Shown here piece after piece: positions 19,897 through 27,747 of a stretch of DNA of 64,000 nt. Every line of letters starts with the position of its first letter. Position 1 is the stretch's first letter. The notes under the pieces were generated by a model that ran no database searches, had not been told where the DNA came from, and was given only the letters and a program-made list of their open reading frames with translations. The position numbers were made by a program, and so were the translations under genes. This stretch comes from Loktanella atrilutea (lineage in GTDB: Bacteria; Pseudomonadota; Alphaproteobacteria; Rhodobacterales; Rhodobacteraceae), in assembly GCF_900128995.1 (NCBI RefSeq), contig NZ_FQUE01000003.1:1-64000 (forward strand), written 5' to 3'.

Positions 19897-19954
19897 GATG
19901 CGGTCCCTCCTCCGAGGTGATGGGGTGCGTTTCGTCGCGTTCCCCCTTGGATCA

Positions 19955-19982
19955 ACTTTAGCGAGATGCACTTATGTGTCAA
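19955..19982 (-). promoter_or_regulatory. bchC promoter (sigma70-like)
   Basis: On the minus strand TTGACA (19982-19977) and TAAAGT (19960-19955) are spaced by 16 nt, 59 nt before the bchC start codon. The -35 box sits inside the first PpsR palindrome, so repressor binding would block RNA polymerase, as known for bchC in Rhodobacter. Confidence 0.65.
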
Positions 19983-19994
19983 CATATTTAGACA
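19977..19994 (-). promoter_or_regulatory. PpsR/CrtJ palindrome 1 of the bchC promoter
   Basis: TGTCAACATATTTAGACA matches the TGTC-N10-GACA consensus exactly. PpsR/CrtJ is the aerobic repressor of photosynthesis genes. The site covers the -35 box. Confidence 0.85.
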
Positions 19995-20001
19995 TATCAA
20001 C

Positions 20002-20019
20002 TGTCAACTTGACCTTACA
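20002..20019 (-). promoter_or_regulatory. PpsR/CrtJ palindrome 2 of the bchC promoter
   Basis: TGTCAACTTGACCTTACA fits TGT-N12-ACA, 25 bp from palindrome 1, and overlaps the last codons of crtF. Paired palindromes a few turns apart are the usual arrangement for cooperative PpsR binding. Confidence 0.78.
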
Positions 20020-21134
20020 GTCCAGAGGACGGAGGTGACGTAGGCGCGTGCCGGCGTGGGTGCCGTGACGGGATCCGTGAAGCCCGCCGCGGTCAAAAGC
20101 GCCTTGATCTGCGCGGCGGAGCGGGCGTGCCCGGTCCGCATCGCCATGCAGTAGAGCGCGAAGTAGGCATCGCCCGCACGCGTCGGCGATGCACCGCCGG
20201 TCATGGGTTCGGAAATGACGAGCCGCCCGCCGGGCGGCAGTGCTGCATGGGCCGCCCGGAGCAGGATCAGGACCGTGTCGTCGGCATGGTCGTAGAGCAC
20301 CCGGACAAGGGCGATCGTGTCGGCGCCGGTCGGCAGGGGATCGTCGCGGAACGACCCCGCCCGGATCGTCGTGCGGTCCGCGAGGCCCGACTGCGCGAAT
20401 CGGTGGGCGGCGGCGGGGGCGACGGCGGGGAGGTCGAAGAGCGTCAGCCGCAGGTGCGGGTGTGCGGCGCCGAGGGCGGTCAGGAAGGCGCCGGTGCCAC
20501 CGCCGACATCCATGACGTGCTGGCTTTGCCGCCAGTCGAGGGCGGCGATCGTGTCCGCGGCGACGAGCCGCTGGCTGTCGGCCATCAGGGCCGAGTAGGT
20601 GGCGGTGACGGCGCGGTCGGTTGCCCCCCCGGCCCCGAAGACGTAGGGCCAGAAGGCGGCGAGCTCGGTCTCGACCTCGCCCCGGAAGAAGGCGACGGGG
20701 TCGGTCAGGTCGCGGTAGAGCACGTCGTGGTGGGCGATCATGCCCTGCAGGCCGGGCACGCCGGCGAGGGCGGCGCCGCGGGCGGTCAGGGACCAGAGAT
20801 CGCGCGAGCGGCGCAGCAGCCCGAGGGATGCGGCGGCGTTCAGCAGGACGGTCATGCGGTCCGGATGGATATGGGACCGGGTGGCGAGGGTCGCGGTGTC
20901 GGCGGGCGCGTCCAGCAGCTGTGCGGGGATGTCGAGGCGGACCAGCGCCAGCAGCACCTGACTGTGGCAGAACCCCGCGACGAGGTCGAACATCGCCTCG
21001 CCCTCTGACCGGACGATGCGGCGCAGCAGGGGGATGCGGGCGGCGCGGGCCTGAAAGGCGGGGTCGGCGATCAGGCGGATCAGGCGCTGGCGCAGGCCCG
21101 GGCGCGGCGGCAAGAGGCCCGCCCGCGCGGTCAT
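20004..21134 (-). CDS. crtF: Demethylspheroidene / hydroxyneurosporene O-methyltransferase
   Basis: 376 aa. SAM-dependent methylation of the carotenoid 1-hydroxyl group, giving the methoxy group of spheroidene. N-terminal dimerisation/winged-helix part (about 1-170) and a class-I methyltransferase domain with VMDVGGGTGAF (about 205-215), LFDLPAV and RVLYDHADD, as in plant-type O-methyltransferases. The start at 21134 overlaps the crtE stop (ATGA); longer upstream frames lie antisense or out of frame in crtE. Transcribed with crtE and probably reading into bchC. Confidence 0.95.
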   Translation of the reverse strand: MTARAGLLPPRPGLRQRLIRLIADPAFQARAARIPLLRRIVRSEGEAMFDLVAGFCHSQVLLALVRLDIPAQLLDAPADTATLATRSHIHPDRMTVLLNAAASLGLLRRSRDLWSLTARGAALAGVPGLQGMIAHHDVLYRDLTDPVAFFRGEVETELAAFWPYVFGAGGATDRAVTATYSALMADSQRLVAADTIAALDWRQSQHVMDVGGGTGAFLTALGAAHPHLRLTLFDLPAVAPAAAHRFAQSGLADRTTIRAGSFRDDPLPTGADTIALVRVLYDHADDTVLILLRAAHAALPPGGRLVISEPMTGGASPTRAGDAYFALYCMAMRTGHARSAAQIKALLTAAGFTDPVTAPTPARAYVTSVLWTVRSS

Positions 21135-22006
21135 TCGCCGGGGATCGGCTGGCGCGCGACGGCGGGCACGAGGCGGTCGGCGTAGGCGCGGACCATCTGC
21201 GCCAGCGCCGCTTCGCCCGGGCAGGCGGGGATCGAGGAGATCGCACCGGCGAGCACGTCGTCGAACCGCGCCACGGCGCCCCGGATGCCAAGCTGCGCCA
21301 CGGCGTTGGGGCGGCCGTGCAGGTCGTCCTGACCGGCGGGCTTGCCCAGTTCCGTCGCATCGCAGAGGGCATCGCGCAGGTCGTCGGCGAGCTGGAACGC
21401 CTCTCCGATCCGGTCGCCGAGTTCGGCCCAGGGTTCGCCGTCCTGACCGGCGGCAATGGCACCCATCTGGGTCGCCGCGATGAAAAGCGCGCCGGTCTTG
21501 GACCGGTGGTAGGCGGCGAGGTCGATCTGGTCCTCGGATTCCCACCCCTGCCCGGCGCAGATGCCGAAGGGCATGCCGGTGCGGGTGGCCAGCACGTCGA
21601 TCAGCGCAAGGGCGCGGTCGGGGGCATGGGCCGCGGCGCGGGCCAGCAGCTGGAACCCCATGACGATCAGGCTGTCGCCGGTCAGCACGGCGAGCGGTTC
21701 GGAAAAGGCGCGGTGCAGCGCGGGCTTGCCGCGGCGGGTGTCGGCATCGTCGAAACAGGGCAGGTCGTCGTGGACGAGGCTGGCGCAGTGAATGACCTCG
21801 AGCGCGGCCGCAGCCGCATCGGAGAGGGCCGGGCGGTCGTCGCCGCAGGCCATGGCGACAGACAGGAGGATCGTGGGCCTGATGCGCGCGCCGCCGGGCG
21901 TGACCGCATAGTGCAGCGCGGCAGAGAGGCGTTGAGGCGCCGGGCCGCGCTGGCCGGACTGGATGGCAGATGCCACGGCGGCGTCGATCCGGTCTGACAG
22001 GCGCAT
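21131..22006 (-). CDS. crtE: Geranylgeranyl diphosphate synthase
   Basis: 291 aa. Condenses isopentenyl diphosphate with allylic diphosphates to the C20 precursor of carotenoids and the bacteriochlorophyll tail. Both aspartate-rich motifs are present: HDDLPCFDDADTRRGKP (about 82-98) and FQLADDLRD (about 215-223), with GGARIRP near the N-terminus. The start at 22006 has AGAGGA 8 nt upstream. It is divergent from crtD over 105 nt holding two PpsR palindromes and heads the crtEF-bchCXYZ-puf superoperon. Confidence 0.96.
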   Translation of the reverse strand: MRLSDRIDAAVASAIQSGQRGPAPQRLSAALHYAVTPGGARIRPTILLSVAMACGDDRPALSDAAAAALEVIHCASLVHDDLPCFDDADTRRGKPALHRAFSEPLAVLTGDSLIVMGFQLLARAAAHAPDRALALIDVLATRTGMPFGICAGQGWESEDQIDLAAYHRSKTGALFIAATQMGAIAAGQDGEPWAELGDRIGEAFQLADDLRDALCDATELGKPAGQDDLHGRPNAVAQLGIRGAVARFDDVLAGAISSIPACPGEAALAQMVRAYADRLVPAVARQPIPGE

Positions 22007-22026
22007 GGGCCGTATCCTCTGATAAC

Positions 22027-22044
22027 TGTAATCTATATTAGACA
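22027..22044. promoter_or_regulatory. PpsR/CrtJ palindrome, crtE side of the crtE-crtD region
   Basis: TGTAATCTATATTAGACA fits TGT-N12-ACA. It lies 21 bp upstream of the crtE start codon. Confidence 0.78.
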
Positions 22045-22050
22045 CCTTAA

Positions 22051-22068
22051 TGTAAACCAGACTGGACA
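22051..22068. promoter_or_regulatory. PpsR/CrtJ palindrome, crtD side of the crtE-crtD region
   Basis: TGTAAACCAGACTGGACA fits TGT-N12-ACA, 24 bp from the neighbouring palindrome. The pair lies between divergent crtE and crtD and can control both, as at Rhodobacter crt promoters. Confidence 0.8.
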
Positions 22069-22111
22069 CATTTGCATTTCGAGTCAACACTCGGGTTGAG
22101 GGAGAGACGCG

Positions 22112-23650
22112 ATGGACAGGCAGGCGCGGATCGTGATCGTGGGGGCCGGGATTGGCGGGCTGGCGGCGGCGCTGCGGCTGGCGTATGCGGGCTGCGCCGT
22201 CACGGTGATCGAGGCGCAGGCCACCCCCGGCGGCAAGATGCGGACCCTGCCCACGGCGGCGGGGCCGGTCGATGCGGGGCCGACGGTGCTGACGCTGAAG
22301 CCGGTCTTCGATGCGCTGTTCGCCGATGTGGGCCTGCGGCTGGAGGATCATCTGACCCTGCACCCCCTGCGGACGCTGGCCCGGCACTACTGGCCCGACG
22401 GCGCGACGCTGGACCTGACGGCGGAGGCCGACGACAGCGCCGCGCGGATCGCGCAGGTCTTCGGTCCCGGCAGCGCCGACGATTTCCGCCGATTCACGGC
22501 GCGGGCGGCGCGGCTGTTCGCGGCCTTCGAGGGGCCGATGATGCAGGCGGCACAGCCGTCGCAGCGCGAACTGGTGCGGCGGGTGCTGCGCCAGCCGCGG
22601 CTGGCGCTGGACATGGCGCCGCAAAGGACGCTGGCGGGGCTTGTGGCGGCGTCGTTCCGGGAACCGCGACTGGCGCAGCTCTTTGCGCGCTATGCCACTT
22701 ACGTCGGTGGCAGTCCGGGTGCATCCCCTGCCCTGCTGTCCCTGATCTGGGAGGCGGAGGCGCGCGGCGTCTGGACCGTGGACGGCGGGATGCACGCGCT
22801 GGCCGCGACGCTGGCGCGGCTGGCCGAGGGGTTCGGCGCCGCCTTCCGCTACGGGACGCCGGTGCGGCGGATCGTCAGGCAGGGCGGCAAGGTCAGCGGT
22901 GTGGATACGGGCGCGGGGTTCGTGGCCGCCGACATGGTGCTGTTCAACGGCGATCCGGCCGCGCTGCACGACGGCCTGCTGGGACCCGCGCCCAAGGCCG
23001 CCGTGACCGAGGTCGCGGTGACGCCGCGCAGCCTGTCGGCACATGTGGCGAGTTTCGCCGCCGTCCCGGAGGGGGTGCCGCTGGCGCATCATACGGTCTT
23101 TTTCGCCGACGATGCCGACGCGGAGTTCACGGCCATCGCCAAGGGCGCGGTGCCGCGGGACGCCACGCTTTACATCTGCGCGCAGGACCACGGCGCCGCC
23201 CCCGGCGCGCTGCAGCGCTTCGAGATCATCCGCAACGCCGCCCCCCTGGGCGACCACCCGGCAGAGGACTTTTCATGTCAAATACTGATGTTCGACAGGC
23301 TGCGGCTATTCGGCCTGCACCTGTCCCCCGGTCCGGTGACGCTGACCGGGCCGGCGGATTTCGCACGGCTGTTTCCCGGCAGCAGAGGATCCCTTTACGG
23401 GCGATCCCCGCAGGGGCTGACGGCCGCGCTGCAGCGGCCGACCGCGCGGACGGCGGTGTCGGGTCTGTATCTGTGCGGCGGGGGGACGCATCCGGGGGCG
23501 GGGGTGCCGATGGCCACGCTCTCCGCCCGGCATGCGGCAGAGACGATGCTGCGCGACCTTGCTTCAACCTCGACGTCCCGCCCGGCGGATACGCGTGGTG
23601 GTATGTCGACGGGATCAGCGACGACGGGCAGAAGGGCGTTTCCGTCATAG
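22112..23650 (+). CDS. crtD: Hydroxyneurosporene / methoxyneurosporene desaturase
   Basis: 512 aa. FAD-dependent C3,4-desaturase of acyclic carotenoids in the spheroidene branch, related to phytoene desaturase. N-terminal dinucleotide fold IVIVGAGIGGLAAALRLA with VIEAQATPGGKMRT, and the C-terminal flavin motif YLCGGGTHPGAGVPMATLSAR (given as adjoining pieces) near residue 460. GAGGGAGAGACGCG precedes the ATG. The last 60 codons overlap the crtC reading frame; the tail after about residue 484 is low in conservation features and may be imposed by that overlap. Confidence 0.94.
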   Translation: MDRQARIVIVGAGIGGLAAALRLAYAGCAVTVIEAQATPGGKMRTLPTAAGPVDAGPTVLTLKPVFDALFADVGLRLEDHLTLHPLRTLARHYWPDGATLDLTAEADDSAARIAQVFGPGSADDFRRFTARAARLFAAFEGPMMQAAQPSQRELVRRVLRQPRLALDMAPQRTLAGLVAASFREPRLAQLFARYATYVGGSPGASPALLSLIWEAEARGVWTVDGGMHALAATLARLAEGFGAAFRYGTPVRRIVRQGGKVSGVDTGAGFVAADMVLFNGDPAALHDGLLGPAPKAAVTEVAVTPRSLSAHVASFAAVPEGVPLAHHTVFFADDADAEFTAIAKGAVPRDATLYICAQDHGAAPGALQRFEIIRNAAPLGDHPAEDFSCQILMFDRLRLFGLHLSPGPVTLTGPADFARLFPGSRGSLYGRSPQGLTAALQRPTARTAVSGLYLCGGGTHPGAGVPMATLSARHAAETMLRDLASTSTSRPADTRGGMSTGSATTGRRAFPS

Positions 23651-24498
23651 GCTTCATCGGGTCGGTGTTCAGCCCCTGGTACGCATGGAGCGGGCGGCGC
23701 GATCCGGCCGACAACTGCTGCATCAACGTGGCGACCTATGGCCCCGGCGGGCGGTTCACGATGACGGACCGGGGGCGCGACGCCCTGCGGACGACGCGGG
23801 ACACCCTGCAGGTCGGGCCGTCGCGGATGCACTGGGACGGGCGGTCGCTGGTCATCGATATTGATGAAGTCAGCGGGCTGCCGGTCATTTCCCGCGTACG
23901 CGGCACGATCAAGGTGACACCGCGCGCGATCACGGGGGTAGAGCTGCCGCTGGCGGCGGACGGCGGGCACGTCTGGCGCCCCTTCGCGCCGGTCAGCGAC
24001 ATCACCGTTGCGCTGGAGGCGAAGGGGTGGCACTGGTCGGGGCACGGCTATTTCGACGCGAATTTCGGCACCCGCGCGCTGGAGGAGGATTTCGATTTCT
24101 GGACGTGGGGACGGTTTCCGACATCCGCCGGGGCGACCTGCTTCTACGACGCGGTGCGGCGCGACGGCAGCCGGTTCGACACGGCCATCGCCTTTGCCCC
24201 GGACGGATCGGCGCGGTCGGCCATCGCGCCGCCGCGCACCGCGTTCAAGCGGTCGCTGTGGCAGGTGAAACGAGAGACGCGGTCCGATCCGGGCACGGTG
24301 CCGCGGCAGGTGCTGGGGATGCTGGATGCGCCGTTCTACAGCCGGTCCGCGGTGCGGACCCGACTGAACGGAGAGACCGTGACCGGCGTCCACGAGGCGC
24401 TGGATCTGGCGCGCTACCGCAACCCGCTGGTCAAGGCGATGCTGGCGTTCCGGGTGCCCCGGCGCCGCGGCTGGGCGGAACCGGGCGCGTCGCGCTGA
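23473..24498 (+). CDS. crtC: Carotenoid 1,2-hydratase (hydroxyneurosporene synthase)
   Basis: About 341 aa if the GTG at 23473 is the start. Adds water to the C1,2 double bond of neurosporene/lycopene derivatives. Core motifs: VPPGGYAWWYVDGIS, GFIGSVFSPWYAW, CCINVATYGPGGRFTMTDRG, GHGYFDANFGTRALE and MLDAPFYSRSAV. The frame has no ATG between crtD's interior and the conserved core. GTG at 23473 keeps VPPGGYAWW; GTG at 23665 would delete it and has no RBS. The overlap with crtD (up to 178 nt) suggests coupled translation. Function is confident, the start is not. Confidence 0.85.
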   Translation: MRRGDASGGGGADGHALRPACGRDDAARPCFNLDVPPGGYAWWYVDGISDDGQKGVSVIGFIGSVFSPWYAWSGRRDPADNCCINVATYGPGGRFTMTDRGRDALRTTRDTLQVGPSRMHWDGRSLVIDIDEVSGLPVISRVRGTIKVTPRAITGVELPLAADGGHVWRPFAPVSDITVALEAKGWHWSGHGYFDANFGTRALEEDFDFWTWGRFPTSAGATCFYDAVRRDGSRFDTAIAFAPDGSARSAIAPPRTAFKRSLWQVKRETRSDPGTVPRQVLGMLDAPFYSRSAVRTRLNGETVTGVHEALDLARYRNPLVKAMLAFRVPRRRGWAEPGASR

Positions 24499-24530
24499 CG
24501 TTGGACTTGCGACAGATCAGGGAAATTGCC

Positions 24531-25928
24531 ATGGCCGAAGACACGACACGGCGCCTGCCCGAAGGCGCCAGCAAGGCCGAACCGCGCGTCGCGGCATTCG
24601 AGGCGCTGTCGCAGGCCATGGCCTCTGGCGAGCGGCTGATTCCGCCGGTGCTGCTGACCGGTCAGGCCCGGCGCGAGCATGTGCGCCGCACCCTGCGAGA
24701 GGATCACGCCACCCGGATCGAGCAGCAAACCAGCGGCACGGCGGAAAAGTTCGATACGCTGTCGAAGGATGTCTTCAAGTTCTTTCGCGGCACCGCGCTG
24801 CTGTTCTATCGGGACATGGCGGGCGAGGATCCCGGCATGCCGACGGTGCTGGCGCTGGGCGACGTTCACCCGGAAAACTTCGGCGTGATGCCGGATGCGC
24901 ACAACGTGCCGATCTTCGGCGTGAACGACTTCGATGAGGTGCTGTATGCACCGTTCACCTGGGACATCAAGCGCGGCGCCGTGGGCTTCTGGATCGCGGC
25001 GGAAGAGGTCGCGGGTGCGGGCAAGAAGCAGCGCAAGCGCATCGTGAAGCACTTCGTGAAGGGCTATCTGCGGGCGATGGAGGATTACGCCCGCCACGCG
25101 ACCGAGAAGAACGACAACTACCGCCTCGACAATTCGCCCAAGGTGATCCGCCGCCTGTTCGCGCAGGCCTGGGAAGAACGCAAGGACTGGCTGTGGGGCG
25201 ACTATCTGAAGCCCGGCGGCAAGGGCTTTCGCGCCGACGAGGAGTTGCAACCGATCAGCGGCGAGATCGCGAAGTTCCAGCAGGCGATCGACGATCTGGC
25301 CGAGGCCAACGGCCTTGACGTGCCGGACCGCAGCCCGGAGCTGAAGGTCAAGGACGTCTGCGTGCGCCACGGTCAGGGGACGGCGTCACTGGGCCTGCCG
25401 CGCTACTACGTGCTGCTGGAAGGACCGTCCAAGGATGCGACCGACGACATGATTGTGGAATTCAAGCGGGCCCGCACCTCTGCCCTGCAGGGGCTTACGC
25501 CGCCGACGGCGTTCGAGGCGGGCGACCGGGCGGACCGGATCGCCCACGGGCAGAAGGTGCAGCTGGCCCATGGCGACGTCTTCTACGGTGCCGTGACCAT
25601 CGACGGCGACAGCTACATGAGCCGCGAGCGCGCGCCGTTCCGCGACGACATCGACCTTGACGACCTGTCGAAGAAGACATGGCGCAAGTATGCCGCCGTC
25701 TGCGGCGCGGCGCTGGCGCAGGCCCATGCGCTGTCGGACGATCTGGGACAGGTCGATTACGACGTGGAACCGTCGATCATCGCCGCCGCCAGCCCGCGCG
25801 GGCTGTTCGTGGCCGACATCCAGCGGTGGACGAAGGAGGCGGTGAAGCGCCTGCGCCGCGATCACCGCATGTTCCGCAAGGATCACGCGGCGGGGGCCTT
25901 CGACCGCATCGACATCACCTACCGCTGA
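24531..25928 (+). CDS. DUF2252 family protein, kinase-like fold
   Basis: 465 aa. DUF2252 proteins resemble aminoglycoside/choline kinase-like enzymes. Seen: RTLREDHATRIEQQT, a catalytic-loop-like LGDVHPENFGVM (about 109-120) and NDFDEVLYAPFTWDIKRGA (about 130-148), probably the metal-binding Asp region. No signal peptide. The substrate is unknown. It begins 32 nt after crtC on the same strand, so it may be co-transcribed with crtDC, but there is no known role in carotenoid synthesis. It marks the edge of the photosynthesis genes. Confidence 0.82.
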   Translation: MAEDTTRRLPEGASKAEPRVAAFEALSQAMASGERLIPPVLLTGQARREHVRRTLREDHATRIEQQTSGTAEKFDTLSKDVFKFFRGTALLFYRDMAGEDPGMPTVLALGDVHPENFGVMPDAHNVPIFGVNDFDEVLYAPFTWDIKRGAVGFWIAAEEVAGAGKKQRKRIVKHFVKGYLRAMEDYARHATEKNDNYRLDNSPKVIRRLFAQAWEERKDWLWGDYLKPGGKGFRADEELQPISGEIAKFQQAIDDLAEANGLDVPDRSPELKVKDVCVRHGQGTASLGLPRYYVLLEGPSKDATDDMIVEFKRARTSALQGLTPPTAFEAGDRADRIAHGQKVQLAHGDVFYGAVTIDGDSYMSRERAPFRDDIDLDDLSKKTWRKYAAVCGAALAQAHALSDDLGQVDYDVEPSIIAAASPRGLFVADIQRWTKEAVKRLRRDHRMFRKDHAAGAFDRIDITYR

Positions 25929-25933
25929 CGGCG

Positions 25934-26854
25934 TCAGTCCAGCGCGGCAACCACGGCCCGGATCACGGTCGCCGCGTTGGTGGCGGCCAGCGCCATGAAG
26001 GTGCCCATCTCGTTCGCACCCTCGCCACCGCCCGCAAGGTCGGACAGCGACCGGAAGGCGATGAAGGGCACGTCGTTGGCGAAGGCCACCTGCGCCACGG
26101 CGGCGCTTTCCATGTCCAGCACCTGCGCGTCGAAGGTGGCAAAGGCGTGCCGCCGCAGATCTGCGTTGTCGACGAACATCGGGCCGGACACGCCGTTGCC
26201 ACCGACCACGATCTTCGGCGCCTCTGTCAGGCAGGCCCGTTCCGGCGTGCAGTCGGACAGGGTGACGTCGGCGGCGACGGTCTGCGCCAGCGCCAGCAGG
26301 TCGGGATCGACGGGGAACCAGAACCTCATGTCGGGCTCTGTCAGGCCGTCGGCCATGACGCCGAAGGGGACGGTGAAGGTCATGCCGAAGTTCGGAAATT
26401 CACTGGTCATCCACGGCGGGATGGCGAAGGCACCGTCGGTGTCCCGCGCGGCGACGCCCTGCAGGTACTGGCCCCACTGACCGGGCACCACGACGTCGCC
26501 GATGGCAAGGTCCGGGTCCACGCCACCGGCGATGCCCGAAAACAGGATCCGGTCGATGCTGAAGTGGTCCAGCGCCAGCTGCGTCGTCATGGCGGCGTTC
26601 ACCATGCTGACCCCGGACATGAACATGACGACGGGCTGACCCTCCATCTGGCCGGTGGTGAAGGTGACGCCGTTCAGCGTCTGCGTCGCGGTGTCGCTCA
26701 ACCCGTCCTGCAGGGCCGCGATTTCAGGCGGAAAGGCCGAGACGATGGCGGTGCGATGGGTGGTATCCGCCTCTTGCGCCGCCAGCGGGGCGGCAAGGAT
26801 CGCGAGCGACAGGGCGAGGGGCGCGCGGACGGCGTGGACAGGCGGGCAGTGCAT
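25934..26854 (-). CDS. Exported nucleosidase-like protein (phosphorylase/MTA-SAH nucleosidase fold)
   Basis: 306 aa. A Sec signal peptide (about 1-27, hydrophobic APLALSLAILAAPLAAQ) precedes a PNP/MTAN-type domain: IVSAFPPEIAAL, MFMSGVSMVNAAMTTQLALD, FSGIAGGVDPDLAIGDVV and the ribose-binding VLDMESAAVAQVAF. Cytoplasmic MTA/SAH nucleosidases use ME and an Asp near SD; DMESAA and LSDLAGG are present. The domain is larger than Pfs, with an insertion at about 150-210 (WMTSEFPNF to ERACLTEAP). Likely hydrolyses purine nucleosides in the periplasm. GGAG lies before the ATG at 26854. Convergent with the DUF2252 gene. Confidence 0.8.
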   Translation of the reverse strand: MHCPPVHAVRAPLALSLAILAAPLAAQEADTTHRTAIVSAFPPEIAALQDGLSDTATQTLNGVTFTTGQMEGQPVVMFMSGVSMVNAAMTTQLALDHFSIDRILFSGIAGGVDPDLAIGDVVVPGQWGQYLQGVAARDTDGAFAIPPWMTSEFPNFGMTFTVPFGVMADGLTEPDMRFWFPVDPDLLALAQTVAADVTLSDCTPERACLTEAPKIVVGGNGVSGPMFVDNADLRRHAFATFDAQVLDMESAAVAQVAFANDVPFIAFRSLSDLAGGGEGANEMGTFMALAATNAATVIRAVVAALD

Positions 26855-26987
26855 CGGTATCTCCGGTCTGGGTGTGCGGACATGCTGCACGCGGGGGACG
26901 GGACCGCAAGCGCGGGCCGCCGGATTGCGCCGTCCGCCCGCACCGGTGCCGGGCATGTGGCGCGAAATTCAGCACGGAAGGTGGCGC

Positions 26988-27557
26988 ATGGGCTATCCCG
27001 ACCTTTACATCCTGCGCCACGGCGAGACGGTCTGGAACCGCGAGGGCCGGATGCAGGGGCATCTGAATGCACCGCTGACCCCCGTGGGCCGGGCGCAGGC
27101 GGAACGGCAGGGGGCGCTGCTGGCCGCGCGCGATCTGGCGGGCTTCGGCTTCTGGACCTCGCCCCTGTTGCGCGCGGTCGAGACGGCGGCGCTGGCGCTG
27201 GGTGCCATCGCGGCAGAGGTCCGCACCGACGACCGTCTGCGCGAGATCGACGTGGGCCACTGGCAGGGCCGTTTGCGGGCGGACTGCGCGCCGGCGGGCG
27301 GTGGTGCGCACGGTCCCGACGGCGACCTCAGCCTCTATGCCCACGCGCCGGGGGAAGGGCTGGACGCCGTGGCACTGCGGGCGCGGGCGTTCCTTAACGA
27401 TCTGGACGGCCCCGCCGTGGTGGTCTGCCACGGCATCGTCAGCCGGATGCTGCGCTGCGCCGCACTGGGGCTGCACCACGGCGCCTGGACGGAACTGCCG
27501 GGCGGTCAGGGCAATGTCTTTCACTTGACGGGCGGCCGGATGGAAGAGTTGCGCTGA
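26988..27557 (+). CDS. Histidine phosphatase family protein
   Basis: 189 aa. Phosphoglycerate-mutase/phosphatase branch: the phospho-acceptor motif LRHGETVWNREGRMQG (about 9-24), TSPLLRAVETA, EIDVGHWQG and the second histidine VVCHGIVSRML. Substrate not predictable. The start MGYPDLYILRHGE at 26988 places RHGE at the usual distance; GGAAGG precedes the ATG. It ends 29 nt before the tRNA gene. Confidence 0.9.
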   Translation: MGYPDLYILRHGETVWNREGRMQGHLNAPLTPVGRAQAERQGALLAARDLAGFGFWTSPLLRAVETAALALGAIAAEVRTDDRLREIDVGHWQGRLRADCAPAGGGAHGPDGDLSLYAHAPGEGLDAVALRARAFLNDLDGPAVVVCHGIVSRMLRCAALGLHHGAWTELPGGQGNVFHLTGGRMEELR

Positions 27558-27586
27558 CCTTCGTTTGGCGCTAGATCGGCGCCTGC

Positions 27587-27662
27587 GGGTGGTTAGCTCA
27601 GTTGGTAGAGCGTTTCGTTTACACCGAAAATGTCGGGGGTTCGAGCCCCTCACCACCCACCA
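27587..27662 (+). tRNA. tRNA-Val (anticodon UAC)
   Basis: 76 nt including an encoded CCA. Acceptor stem GGGTGGT pairs with ACCACCC, D-arm GCTCAGTTGGTAGAGC, anticodon stem TTTCG / CGAAA around loop TTTACAC (anticodon TAC, codon GUA), T-arm GGGGGTTCGAGCCCCT. All arms pair normally and there is no intron. Confidence 0.97.
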
Positions 27663-27710
27663 TATTCCTTCAGGCCGCGCTTTTCGCCAGTGTCGTCGCT
27701 TCTGCGCGAT

Positions 27711-27739
27711 GCCGCCCTGCCCCTATGGGGCAAGGCGGC
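27711..27739 (-). terminator. Stem-loop after the nuclease gene
   Basis: GCCGCCCTGCCCC / GGGGCAAGGCGGC, a 13-bp stem with one mismatch and a 3-nt loop, 9 nt after the stop codon at 27748. No T-tract follows, so it may act as an mRNA-end stabiliser or a weak terminator. Confidence 0.5.
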
Positions 27740-27747
27740 CGGTCGGG

